Made by a program: the position numbers and the translations under genes. From Clostridium sp. CAG:590 (GTDB lineage: Bacteria; Bacillota; Clostridia; Lachnospirales; Lachnospiraceae): a stretch of DNA of 14,112 bases. Shown here piece after piece: positions 7,154 through 14,112 of the stretch (position 1 is its first letter; every line of letters begins with the position of its first letter). Location of the stretch: NCBI GenBank assembly GCA_000431135.1, contig HF987842.1, forward strand, positions 32,269 to 46,380. The letters are read 5' to 3'. The notes under the pieces were generated by a model, which worked only from the letters and a program-made list of their open reading frames with translations, was not told the DNA's origin and did no database searches.

Positions 7154-10100
7154 CTATTCAACCTTCGGTTTCTTTTTGTTGTGTATTTTATTTCTTTTTC
7201 CGTAAAAACTTTCGTAAATACACGGAACAACCGCTAAGGTAAGAATTGTTCCATAGATAAGACCTCCGATCACGACTAACGCCATTGGCTGTGCCATATC
7301 GGCACCCATACCAATTCCCATAGCCATCGTTGACAAGCCAAGAATCGTAGTAAGTGCCGTCATTACGATCGGCCGGAGTCGATTCTTACCGGTCAGGACA
7401 ATCGCATCCCTGATCTCTAATCCCTCTTCCCGGAGCTGATTAACACTGTCTACAAATACAATACCATTATTCACAATTACTCCACAGAGCATAACCATAC
7501 CGATCATTGCAATAATGCTGACATCCTTTCCTGCGAAGAATAATGCAGCAAATCCACCGGTAAACGCAAGCGGTATTGTAAACATGATAATAAACGGACC
7601 TTTTAATGACTGGAACTGGGCTACCATGATCAGATACATAAATGCAAGTGCTAATACCAGCATCAAAATTACCTGCTTCATGGATTCCATAACCGTCTCA
7701 TTTTCTCCGTTATATTCAATTGAATATCCTTCCGGAAGATCAATCTGATCAAGTGTCTTTTTCACTTTGTTGGAAACCGATGTGGTCGTATATCCATCTT
7801 TCACTTTTGCAGAAACAGAGATATACCGTGTCTGATTTAACCGGTTGATCGATGAAAGGGACTGTGCATCCTCCACATCTGCAATCTCCTTCACCTTAAC
7901 CGTTTTGGTCTCTTCCCCCTTTTTGCCCTCGATCTCAATATTATTCACATCCTCTAATGTGTATGTTTCCTGTTCTTCATCTTTTACATATACCGGATAA
8001 TCCTTTGCCGCTGTGCTTAGTGTAGCAGAAGATGTACTCTCCTTTAGTTTGGTCTGAACCGCCTGATACACCTGTGCTACGGTAAGTCCGTAAGCTGCAG
8101 CAGCGTCCTTATCTACTACCAGCCGATATTCCGGTGTGGCATCCGTAAGTCCATTGTCAATCTCTGTAAGTCCCTTTACTTTGCCAAGCTTCTCTCCGAT
8201 TGTCTGCGCTAACGTCTGCAATTCATCTAAATCTTTTCCCTTTACCTGAACCACAACGCCTTCCGTCATCATACTGCTCATATCCATCGTAGATGCGGAA
8301 ACCGTAATCTCACAGTCAAAGTCTTTTGTTTTTTCCATAATCATATCCGCAATCTCGTCATTGGTGTGTTCTTTATCTTCTTTACATTCAATGTAGTAGC
8401 TGACCGTATCAAAAGAATCATCCGATCCCAATCCTACCATCGACATGGAACTTCCTCCCACCATTGCTCCAATGGTTTTGATATCTTTGATCTCTAACAC
8501 GGAATCCATCACTTTGTCGGATAATTCCGCTGTCTCCTGTAATGTCTTTGTATCCTCCGGCATCGTCAATGTCATAGACATCTGTGTAGAATCCATGGAT
8601 GGGAAGAAAGAAAATCCCCGGCTTAACGCAAGTGCAGAAGATGCAACCAGCAAAACGACAACCAACGACAATACAATTCCTTTATGGTCGAGAATCATAG
8701 GAAGATGTGCTGCATACCAGTCACTGATCTTTTCCACGGTTTTGTTCTTCTTTTCTGATACATGATCAAATGTCTTAGAAGCAACCATTGGAACAAAAGT
8801 TACCGCAACGATCAAACTTGCAAGCAGGGAATACGCGATCGTAAGTCCCATATCCGTAAATAACTGTCTGGTAATTCCGGTTGTAAACACAATTGGCAGA
8901 AATACACAGATAGTAGTCAATGTAGATGCTGCAATTGCACCTGTCATCTGTCTTGCTCCATCAATTGCCGCATCTTTTACGGAATATCCTGCTCCTCTCA
9001 GGCGGTAGATATTTTCGATCACAACGATTGAATTATCCACTAACATACCAACACCCAATGCCAGACCGGATAAAGAAATGACATTTAGTGTAATTCCACT
9101 GAAATACATTAATACGATTGCAAACACAACCGAAACCGGAATGGACACCGCAATAATGCCTGTTGGTCTGATATCCTTTAGGAAGAAAAGCAAAATGATC
9201 ACAGCTAATATTGCACCATAAACAAGATTGCTTAATACTGAATTAACAACCAGGTCAATGTACATTCCCTGATCCATCAATGTTGTAAATGTTACTTTGC
9301 TGTCCGTTTTGCTCAACTGTTCAAATTTGTCGGATATACGGTCAGACACCGTCTTTGTAGAATATTCATTCTGTTTTGCAATGGATAAGATCACACCCGG
9401 ATTCTCATTTACTCTTGTATAGATCTTATCACTGTTATTCACTTCGATCACATCTGCAACATCCGATAATTTGATCGGATCTAATCCGTCCATTCCCATA
9501 TCCAGTAACACAAAATCAGAAAGGCTCTCCACATCATCAAACTTTTCTCCCACACGTACCAGATAATCCACGTCATCCTCTGTCACATATCCGGCAGGAT
9601 AATCAAAGTTCTCAGCCGTCAGCATTCCTTCGATCATAGAAACAGATATAATACTGTCTAAATCGGCTCCGTCATATGCAGAATCCTTTGCACTGTCCAG
9701 ATTCTCCTCCTGTTCGGCAATTTTCTGCTCTCCCTGCTCTAACTGAACCTGTGCCTTGGTCATCTCACTGTTTGTCTCATTTTCTTTGGTCTTTAACTGT
9801 GAATAACCTTCATTCACTTTGCTTTTACCCTTTGTGATCTGCGATTGTGCCTTGTCTAATTTCTTCTTTCCTTTTGCAATTTCACTTAACCCGTCTTGGA
9901 TCTGCGTTGCACTTGACTGCAGATAGGTTATATATGTAGAAAGCGATGAAAATGTAAGGGCATTGCCATTTTGATCCTTTTGACCTGCAAGCTGTGTTTC
10001 CATCTGCGCAATTGCAGCATTAACAGCCTCAAGCTGTGCTTTACCTGCCGCATCCGAAGGATCTGCCTCTATTGCCGTCTCTAGCTGTGTCTTTTGGGAA

Positions 10101-10996
10101 GCTAGTGTCTGATATGATTTTAGAAGCTCTTGTAATGATGTAATTCCCTGCGCCACCTGTTTCTGTTGTTCTTTTAGCGTCTTTTCCTGTTCATCTAACT
10201 GTTTCCTGGCAGCCTGAATATCCTTTTCTGATGTGAGGAGTTCGTATCTGGCATCATCCATCTTCACCTGGGCTTTGGCAAACTGCTCACTTGCCGTTTT
10301 CTGTCCCTGTGCAAGCTGGTTTTTCCCGCTGCTGATCTCATTTTTCCCATCATCTAATGCCTGCTGTGCATCCGCAAATTTGTCATCTAATGCTTTCTTA
10401 ACCTTCTTATTGGCGGCTGCAACTTTATCTTTCCGTATGATCACCTGAACCGATTCCTCAACCGTACCCATTGTTGCTACGGAAGCGACTCCTTCCAGCC
10501 CTTCGATTGCCGGAGAAACCGTATTTTCTACATAATCACTTAATTCAATGGTATCTGCCCCTTCTAAATCTACCGCTGCTACCATAACCGGCATCATGTT
10601 CGGGTTCAGTTTCATGATCATCGGACTACTGACGGAATCATCAAAATATCCACTGACCTGATCTAATTTTTCCCGCATATCAATGGTTGCCGTATCCATA
10701 TTTGTATCTGAGTTAAATTCAAGGATCACCATGGAATAATTCTCGGAAGATATCGATTGTATATTCTTAATATTATCAATCGTTGCAATCGCCTGTTCGA
10801 CCGGTTTTGTTACGGATGTCTCAACCGCTTCCGGACTTGCACCCGGATAAGACGTAACGACAACCGCATATGGCAATTCCATATCCGGAAGCAGATCCAC
10901 CGTCATTTTGGTATATGCTACAATTCCCAGTATCAATACCAATATAATTCCTACGATTACCGTATATGCCTTCTTTACGCTGAATTTTGCTATCAT
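7154..10996 (-). CDS. RND-family (HAE1/AcrB-like) exporter with coiled-coil insertion
   Basis: This 1280-residue inner-membrane transporter probably exports hydrophobic compounds or peptides using the ion gradient. It has helix 1 at about 11-29, then the porter region (PGASPEAVE, 51-59). The second membrane block (about 585-740) contains GLALGVGMLVDNSIVVIENI (644-663), and the C-terminal half repeats the pattern with membrane blocks at about 772-792 and 1108-1262. The AcrB Asp pair is represented by D654-N655, and NN at 1176-1177 falls where AcrB has its TM10 Lys, as in other Gram-positive homologues. Residues about 195-445 are an insertion rich in Gln, Lys and Ala with long heptad-like helices and recurring LxxG spacing, not present in AcrB (about 1050 residues). 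AAAGGA lies 10 nt upstream of the ATG, and the lipoprotein stop is 6 nt upstream. No adaptor or outer-membrane gene is adjacent, as expected for a cell without an outer membrane. The substrate is unknown. Confidence 0.93.
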   Translation of the reverse strand: MIAKFSVKKAYTVIVGIILVLILGIVAYTKMTVDLLPDMELPYAVVVTSYPGASPEAVETSVTKPVEQAIATIDNIKNIQSISSENYSMVILEFNSDTNMDTATIDMREKLDQVSGYFDDSVSSPMIMKLNPNMMPVMVAAVDLEGADTIELSDYVENTVSPAIEGLEGVASVATMGTVEESVQVIIRKDKVAAANKKVKKALDDKFADAQQALDDGKNEISSGKNQLAQGQKTASEQFAKAQVKMDDARYELLTSEKDIQAARKQLDEQEKTLKEQQKQVAQGITSLQELLKSYQTLASQKTQLETAIEADPSDAAGKAQLEAVNAAIAQMETQLAGQKDQNGNALTFSSLSTYITYLQSSATQIQDGLSEIAKGKKKLDKAQSQITKGKSKVNEGYSQLKTKENETNSEMTKAQVQLEQGEQKIAEQEENLDSAKDSAYDGADLDSIISVSMIEGMLTAENFDYPAGYVTEDDVDYLVRVGEKFDDVESLSDFVLLDMGMDGLDPIKLSDVADVIEVNNSDKIYTRVNENPGVILSIAKQNEYSTKTVSDRISDKFEQLSKTDSKVTFTTLMDQGMYIDLVVNSVLSNLVYGAILAVIILLFFLKDIRPTGIIAVSIPVSVVFAIVLMYFSGITLNVISLSGLALGVGMLVDNSIVVIENIYRLRGAGYSVKDAAIDGARQMTGAIAASTLTTICVFLPIVFTTGITRQLFTDMGLTIAYSLLASLIVAVTFVPMVASKTFDHVSEKKNKTVEKISDWYAAHLPMILDHKGIVLSLVVVLLVASSALALSRGFSFFPSMDSTQMSMTLTMPEDTKTLQETAELSDKVMDSVLEIKDIKTIGAMVGGSSMSMVGLGSDDSFDTVSYYIECKEDKEHTNDEIADMIMEKTKDFDCEITVSASTMDMSSMMTEGVVVQVKGKDLDELQTLAQTIGEKLGKVKGLTEIDNGLTDATPEYRLVVDKDAAAAYGLTVAQVYQAVQTKLKESTSSATLSTAAKDYPVYVKDEEQETYTLEDVNNIEIEGKKGEETKTVKVKEIADVEDAQSLSSINRLNQTRYISVSAKVKDGYTTTSVSNKVKKTLDQIDLPEGYSIEYNGENETVMESMKQVILMLVLALAFMYLIMVAQFQSLKGPFIIMFTIPLAFTGGFAALFFAGKDVSIIAMIGMVMLCGVIVNNGIVFVDSVNQLREEGLEIRDAIVLTGKNRLRPIVMTALTTILGLSTMAMGIGMGADMAQPMALVVIGGLIYGTILTLAVVPCIYESFYGKRNKIHNKKKPKVE

Positions 10997-11002
10997 ATTT
11001 TG

Positions 11003-11929
11003 TTATTCCTTTCTGATCGCATCCGGGTGCTTAAATGCTGTCGGAAATGTTGCACTGCCAAGTATATGTGCAGTCTCTTCTCTTCCTTCCTCCGTCAATG
11101 ATCCTGTCAATGTAACTTTTGTGTCGTCATACTGCAATGTAGTATGTTTGTATTGCAATTTGCTTCCATCATAATAAGTAATATTCAGATGGATATAACG
11201 ATTGGATCGGTATAGATAGGAAATGTCTAAGTCATATCCTTCATATTCTTTGTGCAGATCCGCTAAGATCTCCGCCGCCCCATCAAATTCCAAAAACTGT
11301 TCCTCCGCAATCGGAATCCCGCCATATTCTTTAAATCCCTCGTCCGGATTATAATATAGATAATAGTCACAGTATCCATCGGCGTCTTCCTCACCGCTAT
11401 ACACCCGGAGTACCAGATTATTCTTACCTTCCTCAGACAAATATCCTTTTCCCGAAACATTCGGTTCCAATACCCCGTCTGCATTATCAATGGTATACAC
11501 AAGCGTATTCTTTTTTCCATTCTCCACACGATGAAGAAACAGATACGATTTGGTTGAATAGTCCACCTTATCCACCGATATCTTTTCATCCTCTGTAAAC
11601 TTCTCTATAACCAGTTCACAACCCTGATCATGCATATACCATAATTTGTATCCATTATCATTTGTTAAGACAAATGCTTCATGTGTTCCATCCTTGTTAT
11701 AATCACCATATTCGAAGTCGACCACATTTTCGTTATTCACTTCCTCAAACATGGTATACAAGTCTCCTCTTGAGAAATCCGTCTTCTCTTTCTTGTTGTC
11801 CCGTTCAGTCGTATCTAACATGATCCGGACATTATCCTCCTCCAAATCAGCGTCATATACTTTCTGATCACTGCACCCGGTCAGCGATAATATGCTCATC
11901 ATCAGCAAAAAAACATATCTGCCTTTCAC
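11003..11929 (-). CDS. Lipoprotein of unknown function upstream of the RND exporter
   Basis: This 308-residue secreted, lipid-anchored protein starts with GTG at 11929-11927, preceded by AGGAGGG (11943-11937) at ideal spacing; that ribosome binding site overlaps the stop of the YigZ gene. The N-terminus has K2 and R4, a hydrophobic stretch to L16, and the lipobox L16-T17-G18-C19, so mature protein begins at C19. A Lys/Glu/Asp-rich linker follows (about 20-55). At 75-89 the segment GDYNKDGTHEAFVLT has the spacing of a calcium-binding FG-GAP/VCBS-like loop (D76, N78, D80, E84). Another acidic patch, EEDADGYCDYYLYY, lies at 180-193. I do not recognise a named family. The 6-nt spacing to the RND gene suggests an accessory surface partner of that exporter, but this is inferred from context only. 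Confidence 0.9.
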   Translation of the reverse strand: MKGRYVFLLMMSILSLTGCSDQKVYDADLEEDNVRIMLDTTERDNKKEKTDFSRGDLYTMFEEVNNENVVDFEYGDYNKDGTHEAFVLTNDNGYKLWYMHDQGCELVIEKFTEDEKISVDKVDYSTKSYLFLHRVENGKKNTLVYTIDNADGVLEPNVSGKGYLSEEGKNNLVLRVYSGEEDADGYCDYYLYYNPDEGFKEYGGIPIAEEQFLEFDGAAEILADLHKEYEGYDLDISYLYRSNRYIHLNITYYDGSKLQYKHTTLQYDDTKVTLTGSLTEEGREETAHILGSATFPTAFKHPDAIRKE

Positions 11930-11936
11930 ATTTTCA

Positions 11937-11943
11937 CCCTCCT
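11937..11943 (-). promoter_or_regulatory. Ribosome binding site fixing a GTG start
   Basis: AGGAGGG on the minus strand overlaps the TAG stop (11944-11942) of the YigZ-family gene and precedes the GTG at 11929. The ATG that overlaps this GTG by one base is followed at once by TGA, so it cannot be the start. Translation of the lipoprotein is therefore likely coupled to the YigZ gene. Confidence 0.8.
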
Positions 11944-12565
11944 AATGAAAAGAAAATACTGCATCTTCTTCATCTATTATAATCCGTGCTGCCGTCACTT
12001 CGATCAACTTCTTCTTCACTTCGTCCGCATCATCCACAAATATCTCAACGTGTACACACACATCTTCTCCATACTCGCTATCTATGATCGGAATCTCCTC
12101 ACTTGCTAACAGATATTGTATCTTTCCAAAATCCGTATAACTGGTATGAAGCTTCATTGGAATCATTCTTCTTTTGGCAAGCACCTGCGTATTCTCAATA
12201 CAGGCTTTGGCTGCATCAGTATATGCCCGGACAAGTCCTCCGGTTCCAAGCAGTGTGCCTCCAAAATACCGCGTAACAACAATACAGACATCACATAATT
12301 CGTTTCCTTTTATTACTTCCAGTATTGGTTTTCCTGCCGTTCCACCCGGCTCGCCATCATCCGAAAAACGTTGTGTCTGCTGTTCTCCATCCACGCAATA
12401 TGCAAAACAATTGTGTCTTGCATCATAATGTTTCTTCCGTATCTCATTGATAAAGGCAAGTGCTTCCTCTTCCGATTCCGTATGTCTTACATATCCGATG
12501 AAATGTGACTTCTTTTCTACGATCTCGCCCATACCTGCTTCTATTATTGTTTTATATTCGTTCAT
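11942..12565 (-). CDS. yigZ: YigZ/IMPACT-family protein
   Basis: This 207-residue cytoplasmic protein has the usual length and two-domain build of the YigZ family. The N-terminal UPF0029/IMPACT domain (about 18-125) carries the signature HNCFAYC (51-57), RFSDDGEPGGTAGKP (66-80) and VTRYFGGTLLGTGGLVRAY (97-115). A ferredoxin-like DUF1949 domain follows (about 139-194). Eukaryotic IMPACT proteins modulate translation control through GCN1. The bacterial role is uncertain, with ribosome or nucleic-acid association suggested from structure. It is the first gene of a run with the lipoprotein and RND exporter (12 nt, then 6 nt gaps), though it is widespread elsewhere without them. GAGG lies about 12 nt before the ATG, which is somewhat far. 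Confidence 0.95.
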   Translation of the reverse strand: MNEYKTIIEAGMGEIVEKKSHFIGYVRHTESEEEALAFINEIRKKHYDARHNCFAYCVDGEQQTQRFSDDGEPGGTAGKPILEVIKGNELCDVCIVVTRYFGGTLLGTGGLVRAYTDAAKACIENTQVLAKRRMIPMKLHTSYTDFGKIQYLLASEEIPIIDSEYGEDVCVHVEIFVDDADEVKKKLIEVTAARIIIDEEDAVFSFH

Positions 12566-12588
12566 TTATTAATATCCTCATTTTCACC

Positions 12589-12598
12589 TGCAATTGCA
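12589..12598. repeat. Perfect 10-bp palindrome in the YigZ leader
   Basis: TGCAATTGCA is fully self-complementary and lies between the candidate -10 (12613-12608) and the YigZ start codon. Its TGCAAT/ATTGCA halves match those of the palindrome at 7079-7094, but the centres differ in length. Ten bases are short enough for chance. Confidence 0.25.
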
Positions 12599-12607
12599 CT
12601 ACCTTTT

Positions 12608-12616
12608 ATCATATCA
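12608..12616 (-). promoter_or_regulatory. Extended -10 promoter for the YigZ-lipoprotein-RND operon
   Basis: The minus strand reads TGATATGAT (12616-12608), five of six matches to TATAAT with the TGn extension, 43-51 nt before the YigZ start. No strong -35 is visible. It faces away from the penicillin-binding protein promoter about 60 bp to the right. Confidence 0.5.
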
Positions 12617-12674
12617 GATTTTTGTTGCAAATTCTATACATCTTTGAATAAAGATAGCTTTTTGTGTCCATGTT

Positions 12675-12683
12675 TGATATAAT
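12675..12683 (+). promoter_or_regulatory. Extended -10 promoter of the penicillin-binding protein gene
   Basis: TGATATAAT is a perfect TATAAT (12678-12683) with the TGn extension, 29 nt before the start codon. The hexamer 17 bp upstream (TAGCTT) is a poor -35. The transcript would have a leader of about 22 nt that includes GGAGG (12702-12706). Confidence 0.6.
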
Positions 12684-12711
12684 CAATGTAATAACATTTT
12701 CGGAGGCAGGT

Positions 12712-14112
12712 ATGAATTATTCTAAGAAAACTACAAAGAAAAAGCAAAAAAAACTTGTATCAAAACATACAAAAAATAAAAATAAAATTTCCTATTTGAT
12801 CTATAAGACTTTTATCTTCCTGTTTTTATTTCTGGTTGTAGCCGGAATAGGAGCCGGAATCGGCATGATCAAATCTATAATTGATAATGCCCCGGATATT
12901 GCAGATATCAAAGAGAGTGTCAAACTAGAAGGTTTCCAGACAACCATTTATGACCAGAACAACAAGGAGGTCACAACACTTTCCACCGCTAACTCTAACC
13001 GTATCTATGTGGAATATAAGGATATTCCTCAGAATATGGTCAATGCTTTTGTTGCCATTGAGGATGAGCGATTCTGGGAACATAACGGTATTGATGCCAA
13101 AGGTATTCTGCGTGCTTTCTTTGTCGGCATTAAGAACCGGAACTTTTCGGAAGGTGCATCTACCATAACTCAGCAGTTGATCAAGAACCAGATCTTTAAT
13201 GTCGGTCTTAATGAGTCCACATTTTTAGATTCTTTAAAACGTAAGATACAGGAACAATACTTAGCCATTGAATTAGAAAAACAGATTGACAAAAAAGACA
13301 TCTTAGAGCTTTACTTAAACGCTATCTATCTCGGGCAGGGTGCCAACGGCATCCAGACTGCTGCGGAGACTTACTTTGGCAAAGAAGATCTGAATGATCT
13401 TACTTTATCTGAATGTGCCGTAATTGCAGCAATCACACAAAGTCCGACTTTATACGATCCGGCAGTCTATCCGGAAAATAATCAGACCCGTAAAAACACT
13501 GTTTTACAGAAGATGCTCGATCAACAAATGATCACACAGGCAGAATATGATGATGCTATGTCCGATGATGTATATGCCCGGATTTCTTTAGATAAGAAGG
13601 ATAAAAACACCAACAAAAGTTATAACTCATACTATATCGATACCGTCATCAAAACACTTACAGCCCAATTGGTTGATGAATTAGGATATACCGATACACA
13701 GGCTTATAATGCGATCTACTCAGGTGGTTTAAGTATCTACATCAATCAGGATGCAACCTTACAAAAGATATGTGACTCCGAGATCAACAATCCGGATAAC
13801 TATCCTGCAACGACCAGTGTCGCACTTAACTATGCCTTAACACTATCCGATCCGAAAAATGGAGACCTGCACAATTATTCCAGCAATGATCTGATCAATT
13901 ACTACAAAGAAAAAACGGAGAATCCCAAATATAATCTGATCTATTCAAGTGAAGATACTGCCCGTTCCGCTGCAGATGAATTTAAAACAGCGATAATAGA
14001 AAAAACAGGTTACAAAGAACTGGCAGAGACATTTTCAACTACAATACAGCCTCAGAGTTCTTTTGTCCTGATCGATCAGTCTACCGGTTATGTAAAAGCA
14101 ATCTGTGGCGGG
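12712..14112 (+). CDS. Class A penicillin-binding protein (glycosyltransferase-transpeptidase), 3' end outside window
   Basis: The frame is open from the ATG at 12712 to the window edge (467 codons); GGAGG lies 5 nt upstream. It is a bifunctional peptidoglycan synthase that polymerises lipid II and cross-links the strands outside the membrane. A Lys-rich cytoplasmic N-terminus (about 1-27) leads into one membrane helix (about 28-52). The GT51 glycosyltransferase domain (about 75-250) shows all the usual motifs: IEDERFWEHNGID (116-128) with catalytic Glu E117, EGASTITQQLIKNQ (147-160), RKIQEQYLAIELE (177-189) and ILELYLNAIYLGQGANG (197-213). Residues about 284-448 are a linker containing YSGGLSIYINQD. 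The start of the transpeptidase domain appears at SFVLIDQSTGYVKAICGG. The SxxK active site lies past the window. It is divergent from the YigZ gene and has its own promoter. Confidence 0.95.
   Translation, partial: MNYSKKTTKKKQKKLVSKHTKNKNKISYLIYKTFIFLFLFLVVAGIGAGIGMIKSIIDNAPDIADIKESVKLEGFQTTIYDQNNKEVTTLSTANSNRIYVEYKDIPQNMVNAFVAIEDERFWEHNGIDAKGILRAFFVGIKNRNFSEGASTITQQLIKNQIFNVGLNESTFLDSLKRKIQEQYLAIELEKQIDKKDILELYLNAIYLGQGANGIQTAAETYFGKEDLNDLTLSECAVIAAITQSPTLYDPAVYPENNQTRKNTVLQKMLDQQMITQAEYDDAMSDDVYARISLDKKDKNTNKSYNSYYIDTVIKTLTAQLVDELGYTDTQAYNAIYSGGLSIYINQDATLQKICDSEINNPDNYPATTSVALNYALTLSDPKNGDLHNYSSNDLINYYKEKTENPKYNLIYSSEDTARSAADEFKTAIIEKTGYKELAETFSTTIQPQSSFVLIDQSTGYVKAICGG

Noticed and set aside
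10757..11101. A 114-codon + strand frame across the RND/lipoprotein junction
   Set aside because: It overlaps the N-terminus of the RND gene and the end of the lipoprotein gene antisense; composition is Cys/Arg/Tyr-rich and not protein-like.
11263..11589. A 108-codon minus-strand frame in another phase of the lipoprotein gene
   Set aside because: The Trp/Arg/Ile-rich translation is a typical frame shadow; the lipoprotein frame has the lipobox, ribosome binding site and coherent composition.
12640..12655. ATCTTT-GAAT-AAAGAT hairpin followed by TTTTT as a terminator
   Set aside because: It is only 6 bp and AT-rich, lies between divergent genes where no transcript should end, and precedes the penicillin-binding protein promoter.

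Overview
The window looks like a chromosomal segment from a low-to-moderate GC, Gram-positive anaerobe, most likely a member of the Clostridia of Lachnospiraceae type. This rests on the large two-ATPase-domain acyl-CoA dehydratase activase with its D-component-like partner, a class A penicillin-binding protein with a Lys-rich cytoplasmic N-terminus, AGGAGG-type ribosome binding sites, extended -10 promoters, and a coiled-coil-bearing RND exporter with no adaptor or outer-membrane gene beside it. No phage, transposon, CRISPR or RNA gene was seen.

Layout, left to right. Positions 1-221 (-) are the N-terminus of an Asn/Gln-rich protein that runs off the window. Its upstream region carries GTCACAA direct repeats phased at 11 bp, like a response-regulator target. 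At 357-626 (-) is a small 89-residue protein of unknown function. At 732-2555 (-) is a six-helix membrane chemoreceptor with no HAMP domain and an unusual four-fold 15-residue repeat in its C-terminal tail. It is flanked by its own promoter with a 5' leader hairpin and by a terminator. At 2770-7006 (-) are two translationally coupled genes: a 975-residue double activase/DUF2229 protein and a 435-residue dehydratase-D-component-like protein. A clear hairpin terminator at 2691-2741 ends this unit.

From 12565 down to 7154 (-) is a tight three-gene run: a YigZ/IMPACT-family protein, a lipoprotein with a GTG start, and a 1280-residue RND transporter with a coiled-coil insertion of about 250 residues. 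Stops and ribosome binding sites overlap or lie a few bases apart, so the lipoprotein and exporter are probably made together at the cell surface. The 147-nt gap between the RND gene and the activase holds a perfect palindrome but no evident terminator. Diverging from the YigZ gene on the + strand is a class A penicillin-binding protein (12712 to the window end), which is cut off before its transpeptidase active site.

Most genes are recognisable housekeeping, envelope or signalling genes. No wholly new multi-gene system is evident. The parts most worth attention are the lipoprotein/RND pair with its coiled-coil insert, the two-gene form of the orphan activase system, the repeat tail of the chemoreceptor, and the phased repeats upstream of the left-edge gene.
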